Part shown: positions 9,349 through 16,464 of the stretch, piece by piece | How the letters are laid out: each line of letters starts with the position of its first letter | Position numbering within the stretch: the stretch's first letter is position 1 | Origin: Rhizobacter sp. | Lineage (GTDB): Bacteria > Pseudomonadota > Gammaproteobacteria > Burkholderiales > Burkholderiaceae_C | Direction: 5' to 3' | NCBI GenBank assembly: GCA_025350965.1 | Contig: JANXWV010000145.1 | Span: forward strand, 1 to 34,210 | DNA: 34,210 nucleotides | Program-made: the position numbers and the translations under genes | Notes under the pieces: model-generated | Seen by the model: the letters and a program-made list of their open reading frames with translations, nothing else | The model's database searches: none | What the model was told of the DNA's origin: nothing

Positions 9349-10913
9349 GATGAACAAGACACCTCGATGGTTTTCGCCCATTCGGGCGGGAAGCCGGCGT
9401 AGCGCAACGTTGCGTCACGGCCTTGCTCGTCGAACGGTCGGGCGAGCACCGCGTGCAAGCGCTCGACTTCGCTGAAGTCACCGGCGCGGGCTTGTCGGAT
9501 GGCGACATCGGCCAGATGGTTCCGCAACACGAACTTGGGGTTCACGCGGTTCATCCGCAAGGCGCGCTGGGTGTCGGCTTCGGGGCCCGACGCGCCACCG
9601 GCGTCGCGCTGCAGGCGGGCGGCGTAGCGCTGGGCCCAGGCATCGAAGGCCTCGCGGTCGATGAAGAGGTCGCGCACGCTGGCGTTGTCGGGCCCCGCTG
9701 CGGGGTTACGCGCGGCCGTTGCGAACGCTGCGAGGCGGCGGAAGGTGATCGTGAAGTCGCAGGCGTCGGCCGCCATGCGGCGCAGCAGGTCGTCAGCCAG
9801 CTCGCGGTCACCGGCTTCGGTGCCCTGCAGCCCGAGCTTCGCGCGCCAGTGGTCGAGGAGCGCATCGGCGAATGTGGCCCTGAAGGTTTCGATGGCGGCG
9901 AGCGCCTGGTCCGAGTCTTCGATCAAGGGTGCGAGAGCCTGCCCGAGCGCATGCAGGTTCCAGAAGCCCACGTTCGGCTGGCGCGCCCAGGCGTATCGGC
10001 CCTGGTGGTCGGAGTGGTTGCAGACGTGACCCGGGTCGAACGCATCGAGAAAGCCGAACGGGCCGTAGTCGATGGTCAGACCGAGGACCGACATGTTGTC
10101 GGTGTTCATCACGCCGTGGCAAAAGCCCACCGCCTGCCAATGCGCCATCAGCACAGCGGTGCGTTGTGCCACCTGCTCCAGCAGCGCCGCGTACGGTTGT
10201 TGTGAATCGCGACTCGCCGGGAAGTGGTGGTCGATCACGAAATCGGCCAGCGCGCGCAAGCGCTCGGGGTGAGTGGCATCAGCGTGATGCGCGAAGTGCT
10301 CGAAATGGCCGAAGCGAATGAAGCTCGGTGCCACGCGCGTGACCACCGCCGCCGTCTCTGCCTCTTCGCGCCGCACCGGCAGTGTGCTGCCCGTGATGCA
10401 CAGGGCGCGCGTTGTGGGCACGTTCAAGGCGTGCATCGCCTCGGAGCACAGGAACTCCCGGATCGACGAGCGCAACACGGCGCGCCCGTCGCCCATTCGC
10501 GAGTAGGGCGTGCGGCCGGCGCCCTTGAGCTGCAGTTCCATCGGGCCTGCGTGTGTTTCAAGCTCGCCGAGCAGCAGCGCCCGGCCATCGCCGAGCTGAC
10601 CGGCCCACACCCCGAACTGGTGCCCGCTGTAGACGCTGGCCAGCGGCCGCATTTCGGGCCACAGCGCATTGCCGCTGAAGACATTCAGCGCGTTCAGGTC
10701 GGCGCGCTGCGCCCAGTCATCGGGCAGGTCGAGAAGGCTCGCGCACGCCGCGCTGGTGGCGACCCAGTGCGGGTTCGGCATCGGCTCGGGTGGTAACGGG
10801 GTGAAGAAGGCCTCGCCGAGTCCGTGGAAACGATTGCGCCACGTTGGCTGTGATGATGCATCGGCGTTGCCGGGTTCGACGAGTGCGGTGCGCGGAATGT
10901 CCATGGTGCCCAT
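9345..10913 (-). CDS. selO: Protein adenylyltransferase SelO (YdiU/UPF0061)
   Basis: 522-residue pseudokinase-fold enzyme that transfers AMP from ATP to Ser/Thr/Tyr of target proteins. Visible are the A-L-W-P-E-M-R-P and [18 protein letters not shown] family segments, the lysine in M-E-L-Q-L-K (130), the catalytic pair Asp262-Asn263 in N-T-D-N-M-S and metal-binding Asp272 in I-D-Y-G-P-F-G, with the expected 10-residue spacing. The C-terminus is V-S-C-S-S, so Cys stands where some eukaryotic relatives have selenocysteine. Start choice between ATG 10913 and ATG 10904 is open; neither has a strong Shine-Dalgarno. First gene of the minus-strand block, divergent from the ABC importer operon. Confidence 0.95.
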   Translation of the reverse strand: MGTMDIPRTALVEPGNADASSQPTWRNRFHGLGEAFFTPLPPEPMPNPHWVATSAACASLLDLPDDWAQRADLNALNVFSGNALWPEMRPLASVYSGHQFGVWAGQLGDGRALLLGELETHAGPMELQLKGAGRTPYSRMGDGRAVLRSSIREFLCSEAMHALNVPTTRALCITGSTLPVRREEAETAAVVTRVAPSFIRFGHFEHFAHHADATHPERLRALADFVIDHHFPASRDSQQPYAALLEQVAQRTAVLMAHWQAVGFCHGVMNTDNMSVLGLTIDYGPFGFLDAFDPGHVCNHSDHQGRYAWARQPNVGFWNLHALGQALAPLIEDSDQALAAIETFRATFADALLDHWRAKLGLQGTEAGDRELADDLLRRMAADACDFTITFRRLAAFATAARNPAAGPDNASVRDLFIDREAFDAWAQRYAARLQRDAGGASGPEADTQRALRMNRVNPKFVLRNHLADVAIRQARAGDFSEVERLHAVLARPFDEQGRDATLRYAGFPPEWAKTIEVSCSS

Positions 10914-11082
10914 CGGGTTGAGTGTAGCCAGCGGGGCCGCAGTTCAATGGCAAAAGGGGGAACCCGGGGCGGGTGGCGTGCTGTCCCGCCTGCGACAGCG
11001 CTTCGGGGAAGTCCCTGTAACTGCGAGGCCGCGCATCCGTTACCGTTCACCGCGATCACTTTTCTCCCAGGAGACCCCCTTC

Positions 11083-12372
11083 ATGACCACCGCGCGCAGC
11101 CCTTTCAGCCGATGCTTGTTCACCTTCAGCCAGCTTACCGTCGGCGCTGCCTTGGTGGTCAGTGCCGGTACCGTTCTGGCGCAGGCCAAACCCCTTGCCG
11201 GCCAGACCGTCAAGATGATGTGGATCGACCCGCTCACCGGCTTGATGGGCCCCGTGGGTTCCAACCAGTCCAAGAGCTGGCAGTTCTTCGCCGAGAAGTT
11301 CAACGCGTCGAACCCGGCGGGCGTGAAGTTCGAGATCATCGCCGTCGACAACAAGTTGAGCCCCACCGAGAGCCTGAATGCGCTCAAGTCGGCCATCGAC
11401 CAAGGCATTCGCTACGTGATCCAGGGCAACGGCTCGTCGGTGGCCACGGCACTGATCGATGCGATCAACAAGCACAACGAGCGCAACCCCGGCAAAGAAG
11501 TCGTCTACCTGAACGAAGCTGCGGTCGACCCCGACCTCACCAACAGCAAGTGCAGCTTCTGGCACTTCCGCTTCGACGGCGACACCACGATGAAGATGGA
11601 GGCCATGACCACCTTCATCAAAGACCAGAAGGACGTGAAGAAGGTTTACCTGTTGAACCAGAACTATTCTCACGGCCAGCAGGTGGCACGTTACGCGAAA
11701 GAGTACCTGGCCCGCAAGCGCCCCGACATCCAGATCGCCGGCGAAGACCTGCACCCGCTCGCGCAGGTGCGTGACTTCGCGCCCTACATCGCCAAGATCA
11801 AGGCTTCGGGGGCCGACAGCGTGATCACCGGCAACTGGGGTTCCGACCTTGCGCTGCTGGTCAAGGCAGCCAACGAAGGCGGGTACACCGGCAAGTTCTT
11901 CACCTACTACACCGGCGTGACCGGCACGCCGGCGGCACTTGGCACCAACGGCGCCGGCCGCGTGTACCAGGTCTCATACGTGCACTACAACATGGGTGGC
12001 CAGATGGACGCTTGGCTGAAGGAGTTCAAGGCCAAGAACAACGACGACTTCTACACCGGCTCGATCGTCCGCATCTATGAAACGCTGAGCGCCGCCATGG
12101 TCAAGGCGAAGTCGACCGACCCGGTCAAGGTGGCTTTCGCGCTCGAGGGTTTGAAGGTCAAGAGCGCGTTCGGCGGTGAGATCGAAATGCGCAAGGCCGA
12201 CCACCAACTGCAGCAGACGCTCTACATGACGGTCTGGCAAAAGGCCGATGCCAAGTACCCGTACTCGCCCGAGAACACCGGCATGACGCTGGCGCCCGTG
12301 GCCACCTACGAGCCCTACGTGTCGAGCACGCCGACGAGCTGCCAGATGGTGCGCCCGACGACCGGTTCCTGA
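11083..12372 (+). CDS. Periplasmic substrate-binding protein of a branched-chain-amino-acid-type ABC importer
   Basis: 429 residues. A signal peptide ends V-L-A at about 33, without a lipobox Cys. The rest is a type I periplasmic binding fold of the LivK/HAAT class: V-K-M-M-W-I-D-P-L-T-G-L-M-G-P at the first strand, S-L-N-A-L-K-S-A-I-D-Q-G in the first lobe, and V-Y-L-L-N-Q-N-Y-S-H-G-Q at the domain crossover. The start is well supported by CAGGAG at 11068-11073. It opens an operon with two permeases and two ATPases. Substrate is not predictable from the sequence; in this family relatives take amino acids, amides, aromatic acids or urea. The neighbouring beta-oxidation genes suggest a carboxylate or acylated compound, which is inference. 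Confidence 0.9.
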   Translation: MTTARSPFSRCLFTFSQLTVGAALVVSAGTVLAQAKPLAGQTVKMMWIDPLTGLMGPVGSNQSKSWQFFAEKFNASNPAGVKFEIIAVDNKLSPTESLNALKSAIDQGIRYVIQGNGSSVATALIDAINKHNERNPGKEVVYLNEAAVDPDLTNSKCSFWHFRFDGDTTMKMEAMTTFIKDQKDVKKVYLLNQNYSHGQQVARYAKEYLARKRPDIQIAGEDLHPLAQVRDFAPYIAKIKASGADSVITGNWGSDLALLVKAANEGGYTGKFFTYYTGVTGTPAALGTNGAGRVYQVSYVHYNMGGQMDAWLKEFKAKNNDDFYTGSIVRIYETLSAAMVKAKSTDPVKVAFALEGLKVKSAFGGEIEMRKADHQLQQTLYMTVWQKADAKYPYSPENTGMTLAPVATYEPYVSSTPTSCQMVRPTTGS

Positions 12373-12404
12373 GCAAGCGCTGAGTTCGCGCGCACTGGCT
12401 GCAG

Positions 12405-12440
12405 GGCCCGACCGAGCTTGACTCGTCGGGCCTTGTTCTT
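12405..12440 (+). terminator. Hairpin between binding-protein and permease genes
   Basis: GGCCCGA (12405-12411) pairs with TCGGGCC (12426-12432); an inner CGAG/CTCG stem (12413-12416 with 12422-12425) has a 5-nt loop and one bulged C. T-rich TTGTTCTT follows. Placed 33 nt after the binding-protein stop, it may be a partial terminator or RNA-stabilising 3' end that keeps binding-protein levels above permease levels. Confidence 0.65.
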
Positions 12441-12546
12441 CAGCGGCGCCGAAGCTGTCTGCCGCACTGCTCCTTGACACGGTCCAACGACACCCCCATC
12501 GACCCCCGCGAACCCTTCGCGCTCGCCACCGGACCAACCGCACACG

Positions 12547-13581
12547 ATGGAGTTCTTCACCATATCCATGCTCAACGGCCTGAGCTACGGGCTGTTGCTG
12601 TTCATGCTGAGTTCGGGGCTGACGCTCATCTTCAGCATGATGGGCGTACTCAACTTCGCGCACGCGAGCTTCTACATGGTCGGCGCCTACGTGGCCTATT
12701 CGATCACCCGCGTGGTCGGCTTCTGGCCCGGGCTGTTCATTGCGCCACTGATCGTGGCGGCCCTCGGTGCGGCGTTCGAGAAGTACTGCCTTCGGCGCGT
12801 CCACAAGTTCGGCCACGTGCCGGAACTGCTGATCACGTTTGGCCTGTCGTACGTGATGCTGGAGCTGGTGCAATTGATCTGGGGTCGCACGGCGGTCGAG
12901 TTCCAGCCGCCCGAGGCGCTGCGCGGGCCGCTGTTCACGCTCGTCAACTCGTCGATCGACGGCATGCACGTGCTGTGGGGCGCTGCCCCTGCGGCCATGT
13001 GCGCTTCGGCCGACGCCGCAGTGCGAATCGTCTGCTCGCCGTTCCCGGCCACGCGCGGCTTCATGATGTTCATTGCCCTGGTCATGCTCGTGGCGCTGTG
13101 GCTGATGCTCACGCGCACCCGCATCGGCCTCGTGATCCAGAGTGCGCTGACGCACCCCGAGATGGTGGAGTCGCTCGGCCACAACGTGCCGCGCGTGTTC
13201 ATGATGGTGTTCGGTGCAGGCGCGGGCCTTGCTGGTCTCGCGGGGGTGATCGGCGGCAGCACCTTCGTCACCGAGCCGTCGATGGCAGGCACCGTGGGCT
13301 CGGTGATCTTCGTGGTGGTGGTGGTCGGCGGAATGGGCTCGCTCGCGGGTGCGTTCGTCGCATCGGTCCTGATCGGCGTGATCCAGACCTTCGCGGTGGC
13401 GCTCGACTATTCGGTTTTGACGGCGCTCAAGTCGGTGGGCTTCACGCTCGGTGCTGCGGCGGCCGACAACTCCTTGATGAAACTGACCCTGGCGCAAGTG
13501 GCACCGATCCTTCCCTACCTGTTTCTCGTCCTGATCCTCATCTTCAGGCCCAAGGGCCTGATGGGCACCCGGGAAGGCTGA
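12547..13581 (+). CDS. LivH-type ABC importer permease
   Basis: 344-residue inner-membrane permease of the LivH family, with about eight hydrophobic helices. The N-terminus N-G-L-S-Y-G-L-L-L-F-M-L-S-S-G-L-T-L-I-F and the motif V-L-N-F-A-H-A-S-F-Y-M-V-G-A-Y are typical, as is the G-M-G-S-L-A-G-A-F near the end. It is longer than usual (about 300) because of an external loop around residues 130-170 containing two Cys. It ends 1 nt before the LivM-type gene. No clear Shine-Dalgarno precedes ATG 12547, but the family N-terminus begins there. Confidence 0.92.
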   Translation: MEFFTISMLNGLSYGLLLFMLSSGLTLIFSMMGVLNFAHASFYMVGAYVAYSITRVVGFWPGLFIAPLIVAALGAAFEKYCLRRVHKFGHVPELLITFGLSYVMLELVQLIWGRTAVEFQPPEALRGPLFTLVNSSIDGMHVLWGAAPAAMCASADAAVRIVCSPFPATRGFMMFIALVMLVALWLMLTRTRIGLVIQSALTHPEMVESLGHNVPRVFMMVFGAGAGLAGLAGVIGGSTFVTEPSMAGTVGSVIFVVVVVGGMGSLAGAFVASVLIGVIQTFAVALDYSVLTALKSVGFTLGAAAADNSLMKLTLAQVAPILPYLFLVLILIFRPKGLMGTREG

Positions 13582-13582
13582 C

Positions 13583-14872
13583 ATGACCTCATCGGCCAAT
13601 CTCTACGGCGCGCTCGGCGCGCGCGACATGACCGTTTGGGTGCTGTTTGCCGCCGTGCTGCTCGCAGCACCGCTGGTATTCAGCAGCGGCCTGGGCATCA
13701 CGATGTTGTCGCAAGTGGGCATCGCCATCGTCGCCTGCCTGTCGTTCAACATGCTGCTCGGGCAAGGCGGCATGCTCAGTTTCGGCCACGCGGTGTACTC
13801 GGGCCTGGGCTCGTTCGTCGCCATCCATGCGCTGAAGGCGGCCGGGGCGGGCACCTTCCCGGTGCCGGTGAGCCTGATACCGCTCGTGGGCGGCATCGCC
13901 GGGCTGGGCTTCGCGGTGCTGTTCGGCTTCGTCACCACCAAGAAGTCGGGCACCACGTTCGCGATGATCACACTCGGCATCGGCGAGCTGGTGTTCGCCG
14001 CCTCGTTGATGATTCCGGAGTTCTTCGGTGGCGAAGCCGGGGTCGCGGCGAATCGAGTGGTTGGCAAGGGCGGTGGCATCACCTTCGGGCCGCAGATCCA
14101 GGTCTACTACCTGCTCGCGCTCTACACCATCGTCTGCACCGCCGGCATGTACGCCTTCACGCGCACGCCGCTCGGCCGCATGCTCAACGCGGTGCGCGAC
14201 AACCCCGAGCGCGTCGAGTTCATCGGCTACAACACGCAGCGGGTCCGCTATATCTCGTTCATCATCGCCGGTTTCTTCGCGGGTGTGGCCGGTGGCATGT
14301 ACGCGCTGAACTTCGAGATCGCCACGGCCGAAGTGGTCGGTGCGGCGCGCTCGGGCGCCTATCTGCTGTTCACCTTTCTCGGTGGCGCCACGTTTTTCTT
14401 CGGCCCGATCATCGGCGCGGTGCTCATGGTCGTTGCCTTCGTGTTGCTGTCCGAGTTCACGAAGGCGTGGCTGCTGTACCTCGGCCTCGTGTTCCTGCTG
14501 ATGGTGATGTATGCGCCCGGTGGCATTGCCAGCCTCATCATGATGAACCTGCGAGTTGCCAAGTTCGGCAAGCTGCGCGGCCTGCTCGGCTGGTACGCGC
14601 TTCTGGCATTGACCGCCGTCGTCACCTTCTGCGGCGTGGCCTCGCTGATCGAAATGGTTTATCACCTGCAACTCAACGAGGCCATGGGTCCGGTGTTGCA
14701 CTTCCTGGGCGTGGACCTCGACGCCAAGTCGGTGGCCACTTGGGTCGGCGCGCTGGCGGTGGCGGGTGTCGGTTTCGCGCTGTTCGAGTTCACGCGCCGC
14801 CGGTTCGCAGTGCGCTGGGGCGACGTGCAGGGCGAGATCGAAGCAGCCATCCGCGCACGGGAGGCGGCATGA
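13583..14872 (+). CDS. LivM-type ABC importer permease with C-terminal extension
   Basis: 429-residue membrane permease of the LivM family. Core features are L-S-F-N-M-L-L-G-Q-G-G-M-L-S-F-G-H-A, the signature R-T-P-L-G-R-M-L-N-A-V-R-D-N-P-E-R-V, and a following set of helices ending near residue 320. The last 100 residues add at least two more hydrophobic segments (L-L-G-W-Y-A-L-L-A-L-T-A-V-V and V-A-T-W-V-G-A-L-A-V-A-G-V-G) and a charged tail. Its stop overlaps the next ATPase start (ATGA), so it is co-translated with the ATPase. Confidence 0.9.
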   Translation: MTSSANLYGALGARDMTVWVLFAAVLLAAPLVFSSGLGITMLSQVGIAIVACLSFNMLLGQGGMLSFGHAVYSGLGSFVAIHALKAAGAGTFPVPVSLIPLVGGIAGLGFAVLFGFVTTKKSGTTFAMITLGIGELVFAASLMIPEFFGGEAGVAANRVVGKGGGITFGPQIQVYYLLALYTIVCTAGMYAFTRTPLGRMLNAVRDNPERVEFIGYNTQRVRYISFIIAGFFAGVAGGMYALNFEIATAEVVGAARSGAYLLFTFLGGATFFFGPIIGAVLMVVAFVLLSEFTKAWLLYLGLVFLLMVMYAPGGIASLIMMNLRVAKFGKLRGLLGWYALLALTAVVTFCGVASLIEMVYHLQLNEAMGPVLHFLGVDLDAKSVATWVGALAVAGVGFALFEFTRRRFAVRWGDVQGEIEAAIRAREAA

Positions 14873-15645
14873 GCTTTGCCATCGAGTTGAAGAACCTGCG
14901 CAAGTCGTTCGGCAAGACCGAAATCATCCGCGGCGCCGACCTGGCGGTACTGGCCGGTGAGCGCGTGGCCATCATCGGCCCGAACGGTGCGGGCAAGTCC
15001 ACGCTGTTCAACCTCATCAGCGGGCGCTTCGGGCCCACGAGCGGCGAGATCGTGCTGAACGGCCAGCGCATCGACGGCATGAAGCCGTTCGAGATCGCCC
15101 GCATGGGCTTGGCCCGCAGCTTCCAGATCACCAACATCTTCAGCCGGCTGTCGGTGTTCGAGAACCTTCGCTGCGGTGTGCTTTGGTCGCTGGGCTACAA
15201 GTACGCGTTCTGGAAGTTCCTGGCAGGCCTGGACGACGCCAACGCGCAGGCCGACAAGCTGATGCGAATGATCAAGCTCGACCGCAAGCGCGACACCCTC
15301 GCCATGAACCTGACCTACGCGGAGCAGCGTGCGCTCGAGATCGGTATCACCATTGCCGGCGGTGCGAACGTGGTGCTGCTCGACGAGCCCACCGCCGGCA
15401 TGAGCAAGAGCGAAACCAGCCGCTTCATCGAACTGATCCGCGAGGTCACGGTCGGCAAGACGCTGCTGACGGTCGAGCATGACATGGGGGTGGTGTTCGG
15501 CCTGGCGGACAAGATCGCGGTGCTGGTGTACGGCGAGGTCATCGCCTTCGACGTGCCGGATGCAGTGCGCGCGAACCCGAAGGTGCAAGAGGCTTACCTC
15601 GGTTCGGTGCTGGCCGATGCACAAGCGGCGGAAGCGGGTCACTGA
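14869..15645 (+). CDS. LivG-type ABC importer ATPase
   Basis: 258 residues. Walker A G-P-N-G-A-G-K-S-T has its Lys at 43, Walker B is V-V-L-L-D-E-P-T-A-G-M and the H-loop V-E-H is near 204, all intact. The signature region reads L-T-Y-A-E-Q at 148-153 where L-S-x-G-x-Q is usual, so the conserved Gly is Ala. A LivG-like insert after the Q-loop (L-S-V-F-E-N-L-R-C-G-V-L-W) is present. Overlaps the LivM-type gene by 4 nt; the LivF-type gene begins 1 nt after its stop. Supplies one half of the ATPase pair. Confidence 0.93.
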   Translation: MSFAIELKNLRKSFGKTEIIRGADLAVLAGERVAIIGPNGAGKSTLFNLISGRFGPTSGEIVLNGQRIDGMKPFEIARMGLARSFQITNIFSRLSVFENLRCGVLWSLGYKYAFWKFLAGLDDANAQADKLMRMIKLDRKRDTLAMNLTYAEQRALEIGITIAGGANVVLLDEPTAGMSKSETSRFIELIREVTVGKTLLTVEHDMGVVFGLADKIAVLVYGEVIAFDVPDAVRANPKVQEAYLGSVLADAQAAEAGH

Positions 15646-15646
15646 C

Positions 15647-16342
15647 ATGCTCGAACTCAAAGAACTCAACGCCTATTACGGCAAGAGCCACATCCTGCAC
15701 GGCGTCGACATGCGTGTCGGCGAAGGCGAGATCGTCGCGTTGCTCGGCCGCAATGGCTCCGGCCGCTCGACCACCGTCAAGACGATCATGGGCCTGGTGA
15801 CTGGCGAGGGCTCGGTGAAGTTTCGTGGCCAGGAAATTCTTGGTCATCACACCTTCGACATCGCCCACCGGGGCATCGGCTACGTGCCCGAGAACCGCGA
15901 CATTTTCCCCAAGCTCACGGTGCACCAGAACCTGCAACTCGGCGAGAAGCGCGGGAAGACTGCGCCACGCTGGTCGTTCAAGGACATGTACGAGATGTTT
16001 CCCCGCCTCAAGGAGCGCGAGCACACCGAAGCCGGCGTGTTGTCGGGGGGCGAGCAGCAGATGCTCACGTTGTGCCGCACGCTGATGGGCGACCCCGACC
16101 TCATCATGATCGACGAGCCCACCGAAGGCCTGGCGCCGAAGATCGTGGAACTTGTTGCGCAGTACCTGAAGACGCTGAAGGATCGCGGCGTGTCGGTGCT
16201 GCTGGTCGAGCAGAAGCTCACCATTGCGCTGGAGATTTCCGAGCGTTGTTACGTGATGGGCCACGGCAGCATCGTCTTCGAAGGAACTCCGGCAGCCCTG
16301 CGTGCCGACGCCTATATTCGCAAGGAGTGGCTGGAAGTCTAG
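15647..16342 (+). CDS. LivF-type ABC importer ATPase with Arg in Walker A
   Basis: 231 residues. The P-loop reads G-R-N-G-S-G-R-S-T: the nearly invariant Walker A Lys is Arg40 (codon cgc at 15764-15766). Signature L-S-G-G-E-Q at 132-137 and Walker B L-I-M-I-D-E-P are intact. The H-loop position is Gln189 (V-E-Q), which is normal in LivF proteins. The start ATG 15647 follows the LivG-type stop by 1 nt. A strong terminator lies after the gene, so this is the last cistron of the importer operon. Arg in Walker A may be a lineage trait of this family rather than a damaging mutation. Confidence 0.92.
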   Translation: MLELKELNAYYGKSHILHGVDMRVGEGEIVALLGRNGSGRSTTVKTIMGLVTGEGSVKFRGQEILGHHTFDIAHRGIGYVPENRDIFPKLTVHQNLQLGEKRGKTAPRWSFKDMYEMFPRLKEREHTEAGVLSGGEQQMLTLCRTLMGDPDLIMIDEPTEGLAPKIVELVAQYLKTLKDRGVSVLLVEQKLTIALEISERCYVMGHGSIVFEGTPAALRADAYIRKEWLEV

Positions 16343-16366
16343 AAGCTTCGCCATACCCGGCAGATG

Positions 16367-16405
16367 CAGGCGCTGTCGCACCAGAGACAGCGCCTGTTTT
16401 CTTTT
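16367..16405 (+). terminator. Rho-independent terminator of the ABC importer operon
   Basis: Perfect 11-bp stem, CAGGCGCTGTC (16367-16377) with GACAGCGCCTG (16386-16396), an 8-nt loop and the tail TTTTCTTTT. It is 24 nt past the last importer gene and in plus orientation, so it separates that operon from the catabolic cluster. Confidence 0.95.
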
Positions 16406-16411
16406 GCTGCA

Positions 16412-16431
16412 TAGAATAGAACGACCGTTCT
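16412..16431 (+). promoter_or_regulatory. Candidate -10 element and 14-bp palindromic operator before the bifunctional beta-oxidation gene
   Basis: AGAACG-AC-CGTTCT at 16418-16431 is a perfect inverted repeat. TAGAAT (16412-16417), five of six matches to TATAAT, abuts it, so transcription would start within the palindrome. No good -35 is seen because the terminator stem lies there. The geometry fits repression by a dimeric regulator; TetR-type regulators of acyl-CoA catabolism are one candidate, but no regulator gene is in the window. Confidence 0.5.
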
Positions 16432-16464
16432 TTTTTGCCTTTTCCACCATTCGAGGGCCCTCCC

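Noticed and set aside
10980..10999. GCTGTC/GACAGC stem in the leader of the binding-protein gene as a riboswitch or attenuator
   Set aside because: A 6-bp stem alone, without an alternative structure, leader peptide or known aptamer pattern.
11974..13599. A 541-codon minus-strand frame opposite the importer genes
   Set aside because: His/Glu/Arg-rich shadow of binding-protein and permease genes, with no domain recognisable.
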